Below are positions 1 through 5,454 of a DNA stretch of 5,454 bases, in pieces. Source of the DNA: Candidatus Bipolaricaulota bacterium (GTDB lineage: Bacteria; Bipolaricaulota; Bipolaricaulia; UBA7950; UBA9294). The stretch spans positions 1-5,454 of the forward strand of contig JAGYNL010000040.1 in NCBI GenBank assembly GCA_018399865.1, read 5' to 3'. The position numbers and the translations under genes were made by a program. The notes beneath the pieces are model-generated. The model made no database searches, was not told the origin of the DNA, and saw nothing but the letters and a program-made list of their open reading frames with translations. Position 1 is the first letter of the stretch, and every line of letters begins with the position of its first letter.

Positions 1-190
1 CCTGAGCTGGCTGTCTATAGAAGCGTCTGCTGATTTCCTGCGAAGGGACCACGCACAGGTGTAGTACTAGGCTGAGGATCAATCTAGCAATCATTTAACC
101 TAAATAAGCCCTGCACGAATACCCCTTGGCTGAAAATTCAACACAAGCTAATCATGGTTTTCGATAATATACTTATCACATAAGGGCTAG
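1..190. other. Leader/intergenic region with no secure gene
   Basis: No gene can be supported here. Two short open frames reach the left edge. On the plus strand, the frame starting at base 2 is open for 20 codons and stops at TAG 62-64, and it could be the tail of an upstream gene. On the minus strand, an ATG at 94-92 opens a frame of 31 codons that runs off the edge. It begins with one Arg and then a hydrophobic stretch (MIARLILSLVLHLCVVP), which resembles a signal peptide. Its upstream Shine-Dalgarno match is only AGG. Frames this short arise easily by chance, and at most one of the two is likely to be real. I found no convincing terminator, T-box or riboswitch motif. Confidence 0.5.
163..173 (+). 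promoter_or_regulatory. Possible -10 region for the RNA-repair operon
   Basis: The AT-rich stretch contains two overlapping candidates for a sigma-70-type -10 box: GATAAT (163-168) and TATACT (168-173), each 5 of 6 to TATAAT. No good TTGACA-like -35 box lies 16 to 18 bases upstream; the nearest partial match, TTCAAC at 137-142, is badly spaced. If used, transcription would start near 175-181 and leave a 5' leader of roughly 50 bases before the preferred thpR start. This is a weak prediction based on position and AT content. Confidence 0.25.
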
Positions 191-214
191 ATGATTTGTG
201 GTATTATCGTATGT

Positions 215-220
215 GGAGGG
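215..220 (+). promoter_or_regulatory. Shine-Dalgarno of thpR (decides a TTG start)
   Basis: GGAGGG lies 6 bases before the TTG at 227-229, which is ideal spacing. It favours TTG over the upstream in-frame ATG at 191, which has only AAGGG (182-186) at a 4-base spacing. Protein similarity agrees: 2H phosphoesterases of this family begin M-R-x-F-[IVL]-x-[IV]-P-L, and the sequence from the TTG reads MRTFLCVPL. Confidence 0.75.
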
Positions 221-226
221 TCAACA

Positions 227-820
227 TTGAGAACGTTTCTGTGCGTACCGCTGCAAGCAGATATCAAAGATCATATTGCATCTACTGCCCATGAACTGCA
301 AGAGCGTATGGATACACGCGCATCATGGGTTCAGCCACAAAATTACCACGTGACCATTCGTTTCCTGGGGGAAATTGATCCCTTGCTTACCGTTAACCTA
401 AGGGATGCTTGCCACAATGTCACGTCTCAAATACCCTCCTTCGAGATATCAATAGACAAATTAGGAGCCTTTCCAAGCCTGGATAGGCCGCGTGTCATAT
501 GGGTGGGAGGAAAAGCACCGGAGCCTTTCCGCGCGCTTCTTTCACTTCTAGACTCACAGTTATTTGAGCTTGGTTTTCCACACACCCGACAGGAGACTCT
601 TGCTCACATAACCCTGGCCCGTATCAAAGGGCACGTTCATACGCCGCTAGATCAAATAGCACAGCGAATCAAAAATCCGAAATGGATGGTGAAGGCAGGT
701 AGCTTAGTATTGATGGAGAGCGAACTCACTAAGAATGGCCCCATCTACTCACCCCTGTTCACACTACCGCTAGTAAACGGAGAACCGAAGCCTGGAGGAA
801 AGAAGGAAGATGCCATTTGA
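227..820 (+). CDS. thpR: RNA 2',3'-cyclic phosphodiesterase (ThpR/LigT, 2H family)
   Basis: Cytoplasmic 2H phosphoesterase. Characterised relatives hydrolyse 2',3'-cyclic phosphate RNA ends to 2'-phosphates, and E. coli LigT can also join tRNA halves through a 2'-5' bond in vitro. Counting from the TTG start (197 residues, slightly longer than the usual 175-190), the two catalytic HxTx motifs are HVTI at residues 41-44, inside the classic HVTIRFLG block, and HITL at 127-130. The family block AFPSLDRPRVIWVG is at 81-94 and the late ESELTKNGPIYSPL block at 164-177. The last 14 or so residues are polar (Lys, Gly, Glu, Pro), and their codons carry the Shine-Dalgarno of the next gene, which starts 11 bases before this stop. 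An ATG at 191 would add 12 residues unlike the family N-terminus. Family assignment is secure. The physiological substrate is unknown; the neighbours point to cleaved RNA with a cyclic phosphate end. Confidence 0.93.
   Translation: MRTFLCVPLQADIKDHIASTAHELQERMDTRASWVQPQNYHVTIRFLGEIDPLLTVNLRDACHNVTSQIPSFEISIDKLGAFPSLDRPRVIWVGGKAPEPFRALLSLLDSQLFELGFPHTRQETLAHITLARIKGHVHTPLDQIAQRIKNPKWMVKAGSLVLMESELTKNGPIYSPLFTLPLVNGEPKPGGKKEDAI
794..799 (+). promoter_or_regulatory. Shine-Dalgarno of archease gene
   Basis: GGAGGA lies 10 bases before the ATG at 810, inside the last codons of thpR, with a second AAGGA (803-807) very close to the start. Since archease starts before thpR stops, ribosomes finishing thpR can reinitiate here, which suggests translational coupling. 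Confidence 0.6.
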
Positions 821-1232
821 ATACCTCGACCACACATCAGATATCTGTATTCGGGCAACAGGTAAGAGCTTAAGTGAAGCTTTTTGCGAAGCTGCTCGGG
901 CCATGTTTAACCTGATGGTAGATATAAAACAGGTATCGCCAAAAGAAGCAGTCAGCATAAGTATCAGCGCACACAGTGTCGAAACCCTTTTGGTGGAGTG
1001 GCTAGGGGAGCTACTAAGCAAGAAGGACTTAAGCGGCCTTGTCTTCTCCGAGTTTTACGCCTCCATAACAGAGAAACAAGACGAATGCACCCTTTCGGGA
1101 TCGGCTCATGGAGAAGCCTTCGACGCATCCCGGCACGACCCAAGAACCGAGGTTAAGGGAGCAACCTATGCTGGCCTTCATGTTTGGCAAGAAAGAGGAC
1201 AATTCATTGCCAAGTGCGTTGTTGACGTGTAG
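810..1232 (+). CDS. Archease (RtcB activator protein)
   Basis: A 140-residue archease, the normal family length. Known archeases speed the guanylylation and turnover of the RNA ligase RtcB and widen its nucleotide use. They are small cytoplasmic proteins that carry metal-binding acidic residues at the interface with the ligase. Visible family signatures are the N-terminal YLDHTSD block (residues 5-11; usually DHTAD), the VETLLVEWLGELL helix (57-69), the GEAFDASRHDPRTEVKGATYAGL region (101-123 in total, with Glu114-Val-Lys central) and the C-terminal VVDV (137-140) with its penultimate Asp. The start ATG overlaps the end of thpR by 11 bases, and the stop is 9 bases before the rtcB ATG, so it belongs to the same operon. 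Its position immediately before rtcB is the expected partnership and makes the assignment firm. Nothing is missing or truncated. Confidence 0.95.
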   Translation: MPFEYLDHTSDICIRATGKSLSEAFCEAARAMFNLMVDIKQVSPKEAVSISISAHSVETLLVEWLGELLSKKDLSGLVFSEFYASITEKQDECTLSGSAHGEAFDASRHDPRTEVKGATYAGLHVWQERGQFIAKCVVDV

Positions 1233-1236
1233 GAGG
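1231..1236 (+). promoter_or_regulatory. Shine-Dalgarno of rtcB (decides the ATG start)
   Basis: A consensus AGGAGG, continuing into TGA, lies 5 bases before the ATG at 1242-1244 and overlaps the archease stop codon TAG (1230-1232). The alternative in-frame GTG at 1236 falls inside this Shine-Dalgarno sequence and so is not a credible start. The stop/SD overlap is a compact arrangement suited to reinitiation and stoichiometric production of the two partners. Confidence 0.8.
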
Positions 1237-1241
1237 TGAAA

Positions 1242-2702
1242 ATGACAGAGAATCTAGAACTAGAAAGGTTATCTGAAGCAGAGTGGTTACTTACCAAAAA
1301 AGGAGAAATGCGCGTACCAGGTCGGGTAATCGCTGATGAACAGACCATAGAACAACTTCGTCAAGATCTGGCCGATAAGAAGGAATGGAACGCATTACGG
1401 CAGCTACGCAATGTCGCATGTCTGCCCGGTATTGTTAGCGAAGCCATCGCTCTTCCGGACGTTCACCCAGGCTATGGCTTCCCAATTGGTGGTGTGGCTG
1501 CTTTTGACGCTGCAGAAGGAGTGGTAGTGGTCGGCGGTGTTGGCTTTGACATAAACTGCGGCGTGAGGCTTCTTTCTACTCCGCTTGATCGCGCTGCATT
1601 AACGTCCCGTGCCAATGACGTATCGAGAGACCTATTCAATACCGTCCCGGCAGGGATAGGCTCGGAAGGCAAGCTCCGTCTCACCATGAGAGAAATCGAC
1701 GATCTACTTGAGCAAGGAGCAGGTTACGTCATAGAACGGGGATACGGTCTACCTGAAGATATCGAGTTTATCGAGGAAAACGGCTGTATCCCCAACGCCG
1801 ACCCGAGCGCAGTAAGTGAAAGCGCCAAGCAAAGGCAGTTTCGCCAGGTGGGAACACTTGGAGCCGGAAATCACTACGTGGAGGTTCAGGAAGTAGAAGA
1901 AATCCTAGATCAAGAGGCAGCAACGATGTACGGACTTAGAACGGGCCAGATCGTGGTGTCAATACATACAGGATCACGCGCCCTGGGTCATCAGATTGGA
2001 CAGGATTACCTGAAGATAATGGATGAGGCAAGTAGGAAATATGATATTCCAGTACACGAGCGGGAACTGGTTTGCGCTCCGATTTCCAGCCCCGAAGGCA
2101 ACCGTTACCTGAGCGCTATCGCCTGCGGTGCAAACTGCGCCTTTGCTAACCGTGAGGTCATTACCCACCTTATTAGATCCGTTTTTCATCGCATTTTTGG
2201 GATGTCGCCGGCAAGCGTGAGAACGGTGTATGACATAGGACACAACAACGCCAAGTTTGAGGAGCACAAAGTGGCTGGAGAAGTACGGCGCCTTCTAGTC
2301 CATCGCAAAGGATCAACTAGGGCTTTCGGACCAGGTCGTGAAGAATCACCTCCGAAGTACCGCAGCGTAGGTCACCCCACTCTGGTCGGCGGGACCATGG
2401 GGACATCCTCCTACGTAATGCGGGGCACAGACTTGGGAATGGAAAAAGTGTTCGGAAGTGGCATCCACGGCGCAGGGCGAGCCCTCTCTCGAAAGAAAGC
2501 AGCAAAGAAATACTGGGGCGAAGAGATCCAAAGCAACCTCTCAAATCAGGGTATCATATTGCTTGCTCACAGCAAGCGGGGTATAGCTGAAGAGGCGCCA
2601 GGGGCATACAAGGATGTGGAAAGCGTGGTAAGCGCCGCAGTTCATTCTGGAATCAACAAAGCGGTAGCAAGACTAGTTCCCATGATCGTCATCAAGGGGT
2701 GA
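1242..2702 (+). CDS. rtcB: RNA-splicing ligase RtcB (3'-phosphate/2',3'-cyclic phosphate RNA ligase)
   Basis: GTP- and Mn2+-dependent RNA ligase that joins RNA 3'-phosphate or 2',3'-cyclic phosphate ends to 5'-hydroxyl ends. It works in tRNA splicing in archaea and animals and in RNA repair in bacteria. The 486-residue protein is of the long form (Pyrococcus about 481) rather than the shorter E. coli form of about 408. Residues numbered from ATG 1242 match the Pyrococcus active site. Metal ligands are Asp103 and Cys106 in GVGFDINCGVRLL, His211 in GAGNH, His242 in SIHTGSR and His334 in GHNNAK. Asn210 sits beside His211, the guanylylated histidine is His409 in HGAGR, and the penultimate Lys485 is in VIKG-end. 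The blocks HRKGSTRAFGPG (355-366) and GGTMGTSSYVM (383-393) bind nucleotide in relatives. No key residue is missing, so activity is expected. It is the last gene of the plus-strand operon, right after archease. Two cysteines near residues 295 and 299 lie where many relatives have small residues. Confidence 0.97.
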   Translation: MTENLELERLSEAEWLLTKKGEMRVPGRVIADEQTIEQLRQDLADKKEWNALRQLRNVACLPGIVSEAIALPDVHPGYGFPIGGVAAFDAAEGVVVVGGVGFDINCGVRLLSTPLDRAALTSRANDVSRDLFNTVPAGIGSEGKLRLTMREIDDLLEQGAGYVIERGYGLPEDIEFIEENGCIPNADPSAVSESAKQRQFRQVGTLGAGNHYVEVQEVEEILDQEAATMYGLRTGQIVVSIHTGSRALGHQIGQDYLKIMDEASRKYDIPVHERELVCAPISSPEGNRYLSAIACGANCAFANREVITHLIRSVFHRIFGMSPASVRTVYDIGHNNAKFEEHKVAGEVRRLLVHRKGSTRAFGPGREESPPKYRSVGHPTLVGGTMGTSSYVMRGTDLGMEKVFGSGIHGAGRALSRKKAAKKYWGEEIQSNLSNQGIILLAHSKRGIAEEAPGAYKDVESVVSAAVHSGINKAVARLVPMIVIKG

Positions 2703-2783
2703 ACAAAGACAACTATTGGCCAACCCGAAGATGACACATGCGAAAATGCGAGCCTTGGGCAAGCTTTGCTTACAACACGATGG
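2703..2783. other. Convergent intergenic spacer without a clear terminator
   Basis: Eighty-one bases separate the converging ends of rtcB and the yvcK-type gene. They contain a short palindrome TTGGCCAA (2716-2723), a tandem ATGCGA repeat near 2739-2751 and a 4-base-pair AAGC/GCTT hairpin around AAGCTTTGCTT (2761-2771). None is a GC-rich stem followed by a T-run in either direction, so no intrinsic terminator can be called. Termination may be Rho-dependent, or the two mRNAs may overlap at their 3' ends. Confidence 0.5.
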
Positions 2784-4118
2784 TCATTTTTGGTGCCGAG
2801 AGAAGGATCGCGAGTTATGAACTATAGCTCTTGCCAATTTTGCGGGATCATGTTTTACCGTTTGCTTACCGGAAAGCTCAGCAAAACCAATAAGATCAGC
2901 AGTAACAACTTCGATATGGTACTTGTTCTCTTCGGCTAGATCATTTATGACCGGTTCTGCTGCCTCTGCTTTGTACCTACTAATAAACTCTTCAGGGGGA
3001 AGAGCATGATTAACGAGCAGCTTTTCAAAACACCCAAGATCTACATACTCTGCTAGCGCCTCTAGATGATCCAGAAGAGAGAATCCATCAGTTTCTCCTG
3101 GCTGAGTCATCAGGTTTCCAATCACGATCTTCTCCGCAGCTGATCTTCTTATACCATCAGCTATACCTTCCACAAGCAGATTGGGAACGATACTAGTGTA
3201 CAAACTTCCTGGACCCAGCAAAATCAAATCCGCAGATTCAATTGCCTCTAGCACTCGATAGTAAGGCTTAACACTTCTTTTGGATAGTTCAATACACTTG
3301 ATCCTGCGGGGATCGGCAGTGATTCCGCTTTCCCCCTCCACCCAATTTCCATCCTCCATCTGGGCTCGAAGGTGAGCCTTTTCTAAGGTTGCAGGAACAA
3401 CTTCCCCGCTCACGTTTAGAATGTAGCTCATTTCCTCCACTGCTCGGTCAAAACCGCCGGTTGCCTGTTCCAGTCCTACGAGGAGAATGTTTCCCAGCGA
3501 ATGACCCGCTAATTCAGAAGTTCCCCAGAACCTGTGCTGAAAGAGCTTTGCCATACGCTGCTCATCTTGCGCAAGAGCCAGAATGCAATTACGGATATCC
3601 CCCGGAGGCAAGACGTCAAGATCATTCCTAAGCCTACCTGAGCTACCACCGTCATCCATCACCGTCACTATAGCGGTGATATTAGATGTCTCTTCCTTCA
3701 GTCCGCGCAACAAGGTAGATAGCCCAGTTCCGCCGCCAATGGCAACTACCTGCGGGCCTCGCTGTAATACACGAGTGCGGTAGATGATCTGAGAAGGTTT
3801 CTCATCGCGTCCGGGCGCAATGCCACGCGCCAGCGAACGTACTAAGCGAAAAAGCGCATAAGAGAAGCCTGCTATTCCAATCAAAAACTCAAAAGCAATA
3901 ATCAGGCCTTGCATTTGTGGTGATTTTGGAATATAGCTGTAAAGCTGGCTTACCCACTGCTTTCCCACGCTGCTTAAGATAGCAAACACGATAAGCATCA
4001 TAGAAAGCGTCGCTAGAAGGCCCCAACGCTTAACCCGCATTCCTGGATGAAGCCAACGTATGGCCTTCCTAACCCTGCCCATTAACGCCAGCAGATACTC
4101 GTACGCGTCCCTGGCCAA
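2784..4118 (-). CDS. yvcK: YvcK/CofD-like gluconeogenesis factor with membrane-anchored N-terminus
   Basis: Member of the YvcK family (CofD-like fold). In Bacillus, YvcK binds UDP-sugars such as UDP-GlcNAc and is needed for growth on gluconeogenic carbon sources and for normal cell shape and wall synthesis. It is not expected to be the true CofD of F420 synthesis. Numbering from TTG 4118 (444 residues): two hydrophobic helices at about 33-51 and 70-91, preceded by the basic WLHPGMRVKRW block, then the cytoplasmic domain. That domain has GGGTGLS (128-134), DDGGSSGRLR (155-164), LPPGDIRN (170-177), GHSLGN (205-210), LLGPGSLYTSIVPN (300-313) and NLMTQPGETDGF (335-346), all family hallmarks. Similar two-helix forms occur in clostridia and Cyanobacteria; the Bacillus form lacks them. 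The start is uncertain. TTG 4118 has GGAGG at 6 bases, GTG 4136 has GGAG at 7 bases, and ATG 4082 has no good Shine-Dalgarno but fits the family N-terminus. All overlap the end of dnaE (by 50, 68 or 14 bases). Confidence 0.92.
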   Translation of the reverse strand: MARDAYEYLLALMGRVRKAIRWLHPGMRVKRWGLLATLSMMLIVFAILSSVGKQWVSQLYSYIPKSPQMQGLIIAFEFLIGIAGFSYALFRLVRSLARGIAPGRDEKPSQIIYRTRVLQRGPQVVAIGGGTGLSTLLRGLKEETSNITAIVTVMDDGGSSGRLRNDLDVLPPGDIRNCILALAQDEQRMAKLFQHRFWGTSELAGHSLGNILLVGLEQATGGFDRAVEEMSYILNVSGEVVPATLEKAHLRAQMEDGNWVEGESGITADPRRIKCIELSKRSVKPYYRVLEAIESADLILLGPGSLYTSIVPNLLVEGIADGIRRSAAEKIVIGNLMTQPGETDGFSLLDHLEALAEYVDLGCFEKLLVNHALPPEEFISRYKAEAAEPVINDLAEENKYHIEVVTADLIGFAELSGKQTVKHDPAKLARAIVHNSRSFSRHQK

Positions 4119-5454
4119 CGATTTCCTCCAAACCACGTTGCAGCTCCAACGTGGGGCTTACAGAATAACCCTTACCTGCACGAACCAGAAATCTCCTATC
4201 TGCTGAGTCGACACGCAGCGTAAGCGGCGCATTACCTGGATATCGGCAAAGGAAAGACTGCAGCTTTGCCAGCCAGTCAGGGTCTATCTCCTCCTCAGTA
4301 AGGGTTACGTTTACGGAGAGGCCCACCTTCTCCGCCAGTAGCTCTAGAGCAAGGACCTCTTCGGCAACAAGGTTAATTTCCCCGTTTCTCCTGCCCGCAG
4401 ACACACGCAGCGCAATGAACCGGTCAGCGTCAATGGAGGCGGAAGCAGCCTGCAGGACACGAGGAAACACTGTCACCTCTGCTTTGCCATTCCCGTCGCT
4501 AATGGTGACGAATGCCATTTGGTCACCATTCTTCGTCGATATGCGTCGCATCGCGGTAATCCAACCACCAATGATCGCTTCCTCCCGCTCGCGCATGCTG
4601 CTAATACTTGACAGTGATCGGCAATAAAGTGAGATTACGTCGCGATATTGATCGAGTGGGTCAGCGCTGATGTACAAGCCCAGAAGCTCCTTCTCAAACT
4701 CAAGCAGATCGCCTGACGGAAACTCATCTTCAGACACAGCCGGATCGACAGTCTCGGTTTCCAAGTCGCCAAAAAACGACTGTTGTCCGCTTTGCCGTTC
4801 GTGGCGAGCAACTTGCATTATCTCTATTCCTTGCGCCAAATGCATTAGCAACCCGCGCCTTGATGCCCCCAGGCCATCGAACGCTCCTGCCTTGATTAAC
4901 GCCTCCAATGTATCTCGATCTACCCAATCGGTGCATCGACATAGGTCAAAGAATGAGGAAAAACCGTTCCCACGAACCGAGAGAATAGACTCTATAGCCC
5001 CTTGGCCGACATGCTTGATCGCCGCCAACCCAAAGCGAATCCTAGAATTGGAAACCGGCGTAAAGCCAGCTTCGCTCTCATTGATATCGGGAGGAAGCAC
5101 CTCTATTCCCATACGTCGACATTCCCCAATATAGGATGCCACTTTTTCTAGATCCCCCTGTACACTGGCCAGCAAACTGGCCATGAAGTATGTGGGATAG
5201 TTCGCTTTCAGGTAGGCTGTCCAATATGAGATGAAAGCGTAGGCTGTGGCGTGTGACTTATTGAAGCCGTAGCGTGAAAACTTCTCCATATCACTGAAGC
5301 TCTGTACAGCGATCGGTTCAGAAATTCCCTTGCTTGCGCAACCTTCCATGAACTTCTCCCGCAAGCTCGCCATTATAGCTTTGTTCTTCTTTCCCATTGC
5401 CTTACGCAAAATATCTGCCTCGGCAAGGGAGAAACCAGCCAGCGCTTGCGCCAT
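4069..5454 (-). CDS. dnaE: DNA polymerase III subunit alpha, C-terminal part (partial)
   Basis: Catalytic subunit of the replicative DNA polymerase. The right edge of the window cuts it: the Met at the edge is internal, since family members continue upstream of the AQALAGFSLAEADILRKAMGKK block. Only the last 461 residues of what is normally about 1,100-1,160 are present, so the PHP, palm and most finger regions are outside. Counting from the edge: conserved YGFNKSHATAYAFISYWTAYLK (62-83, only the YGFNKSH core need be matched), helix-hairpin-helix region at about 141-200 (GLAAIKHVGQGAI), a likely beta-clamp-binding pentapeptide QQSFF (224-228, bases 4771-4785), the EKELLGLYISADPL block (254-267), an OB-fold at about 294-370 (IIGGWITAMRR to VAEEVLALE) and a C-terminal tail to residue 461. 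The reading frame is intact to TAG at 4071-4069. It overlaps the downstream yvcK-type gene, suggesting cotranscription. The OB-fold and clamp motif mark it as DnaE rather than PolC. Confidence 0.96.
   Translation of the reverse strand: MAQALAGFSLAEADILRKAMGKKNKAIMASLREKFMEGCASKGISEPIAVQSFSDMEKFSRYGFNKSHATAYAFISYWTAYLKANYPTYFMASLLASVQGDLEKVASYIGECRRMGIEVLPPDINESEAGFTPVSNSRIRFGLAAIKHVGQGAIESILSVRGNGFSSFFDLCRCTDWVDRDTLEALIKAGAFDGLGASRRGLLMHLAQGIEIMQVARHERQSGQQSFFGDLETETVDPAVSEDEFPSGDLLEFEKELLGLYISADPLDQYRDVISLYCRSLSSISSMREREEAIIGGWITAMRRISTKNGDQMAFVTISDGNGKAEVTVFPRVLQAASASIDADRFIALRVSAGRRNGEINLVAEEVLALELLAEKVGLSVNVTLTEEEIDPDWLAKLQSFLCRYPGNAPLTLRVDSADRRFLVRAGKGYSVSPTLELQRGLEEIVGQGRVRVSAGVNGQG
4125..4129 (-). 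promoter_or_regulatory. Shine-Dalgarno of the yvcK-type gene within dnaE
   Basis: On the minus strand GGAGG lies 6 bases ahead of TTG 4118, within the last codons of dnaE (Leu-Glu-Glu region). A weaker GGAG (4147-4144) precedes GTG 4136 by 7 bases. Initiation therefore probably depends on ribosomes translating the dnaE 3' end. The choice between the two starts, and ATG 4082, cannot be settled from sequence alone. Confidence 0.5.

Noticed and set aside
36..64. Possible hairpin (CCTG 37-40 with CAGG 56-59) as a terminator or T-box element
   Set aside because: The stem is only four pairs plus two after a bulge, no T-run follows, and the nearby GGGACCACGC does not match the T-box consensus.
770..1021. 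Minus-strand open frame of 83 codons across the thpR/archease junction
   Set aside because: It is antisense to two well-supported genes, and its product resembles no family I recognise.
1236..1238. GTG as the start of rtcB
   Set aside because: It lies inside the AGGAGGT ribosome-binding sequence that serves the ATG at 1242.
1974..2267. Minus-strand open frame of 97 codons opposite rtcB
   Set aside because: The opposite strand encodes invariant RtcB active-site residues, and the antisense product has no family features.
3389..3783. Two overlapping plus-strand frames of 80 and 66 codons opposite the yvcK-type gene
   Set aside because: They mirror the conserved glycine-rich YvcK motifs and have no domain of their own.
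2784..4118. CofD (2-phospho-L-lactate transferase of F420 synthesis)
   Set aside because: The fold is shared, but the motifs LPPGDIRN, GHSLGN and NLMTQPGETDGF and the membrane N-terminus are those of the YvcK group, and no F420 genes are nearby.
4670..5134. Long plus-strand open frame (154 codons) opposite dnaE
   Set aside because: It is antisense to a strongly conserved dnaE region, is rich in Ser/Pro/Arg as expected of a shadow frame, and shows no recognisable domain.
4069..5454. dnaE as a complete short gene starting at the ATG on the right edge
   Set aside because: The edge Met falls within the conserved finger region of DnaE, so the gene continues beyond the window.

Overview
The window looks like ordinary bacterial chromosome of roughly balanced GC content. 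It holds two convergent gene groups. No rRNA, tRNA, CRISPR array, insertion sequence or phage gene is visible. The combination of a bacterial DnaE, a YvcK/CofD-like protein with a membrane-anchored N-terminus, AGGAGG-type Shine-Dalgarno sequences and some TTG starts suggests a Gram-positive-like lineage (Bacillota/Clostridia or a deep-branching relative). Membrane-anchored YvcK also occurs in Cyanobacteria, so the assignment is tentative.

Left edge (1 to about 226): a short leader with no secure gene. Two small open frames touch the left edge, one per strand, and a weak promoter-like AT-rich patch sits near 163-173. Plus strand (227-2702): a compact three-gene RNA end-processing cassette, thpR (2',3'-cyclic phosphodiesterase of the 2H/LigT family), archease, and rtcB (GTP-dependent 3'-phosphate/2',3'-cyclic phosphate RNA ligase). 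Each gene has a strong Shine-Dalgarno sequence. The first two overlap by 11 bases, and archease and rtcB are 9 bases apart, so one polycistronic mRNA is likely. All RtcB metal, guanylylation and C-terminal lysine residues are present, so the ligase should be active. Archease is its known turnover and activation partner. ThpR acts on the same kind of RNA end and would convert it to a 2'-phosphate, so the operon joins a sealing activity with one that may compete with it or serve as an alternative route.

Convergent junction (2703-2783): 81 bases with no convincing terminator. Minus strand (5454 to 2784): the C-terminal 461 residues of the replicative DNA polymerase III alpha subunit (dnaE, cut by the right edge), followed by an overlapping yvcK-type gene with two predicted membrane helices ahead of a complete CofD-like UDP-sugar-binding domain. 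The yvcK start lies inside the end of dnaE, which indicates cotranscription and probably translational coupling.

The most interesting part is the thpR-archease-rtcB cassette. Its families are all known, but having both a cyclic-phosphate-opening enzyme and a cyclic-phosphate-sealing enzyme in one tightly packed bacterial operon deserves follow-up. I see no wholly unrecognised system here.
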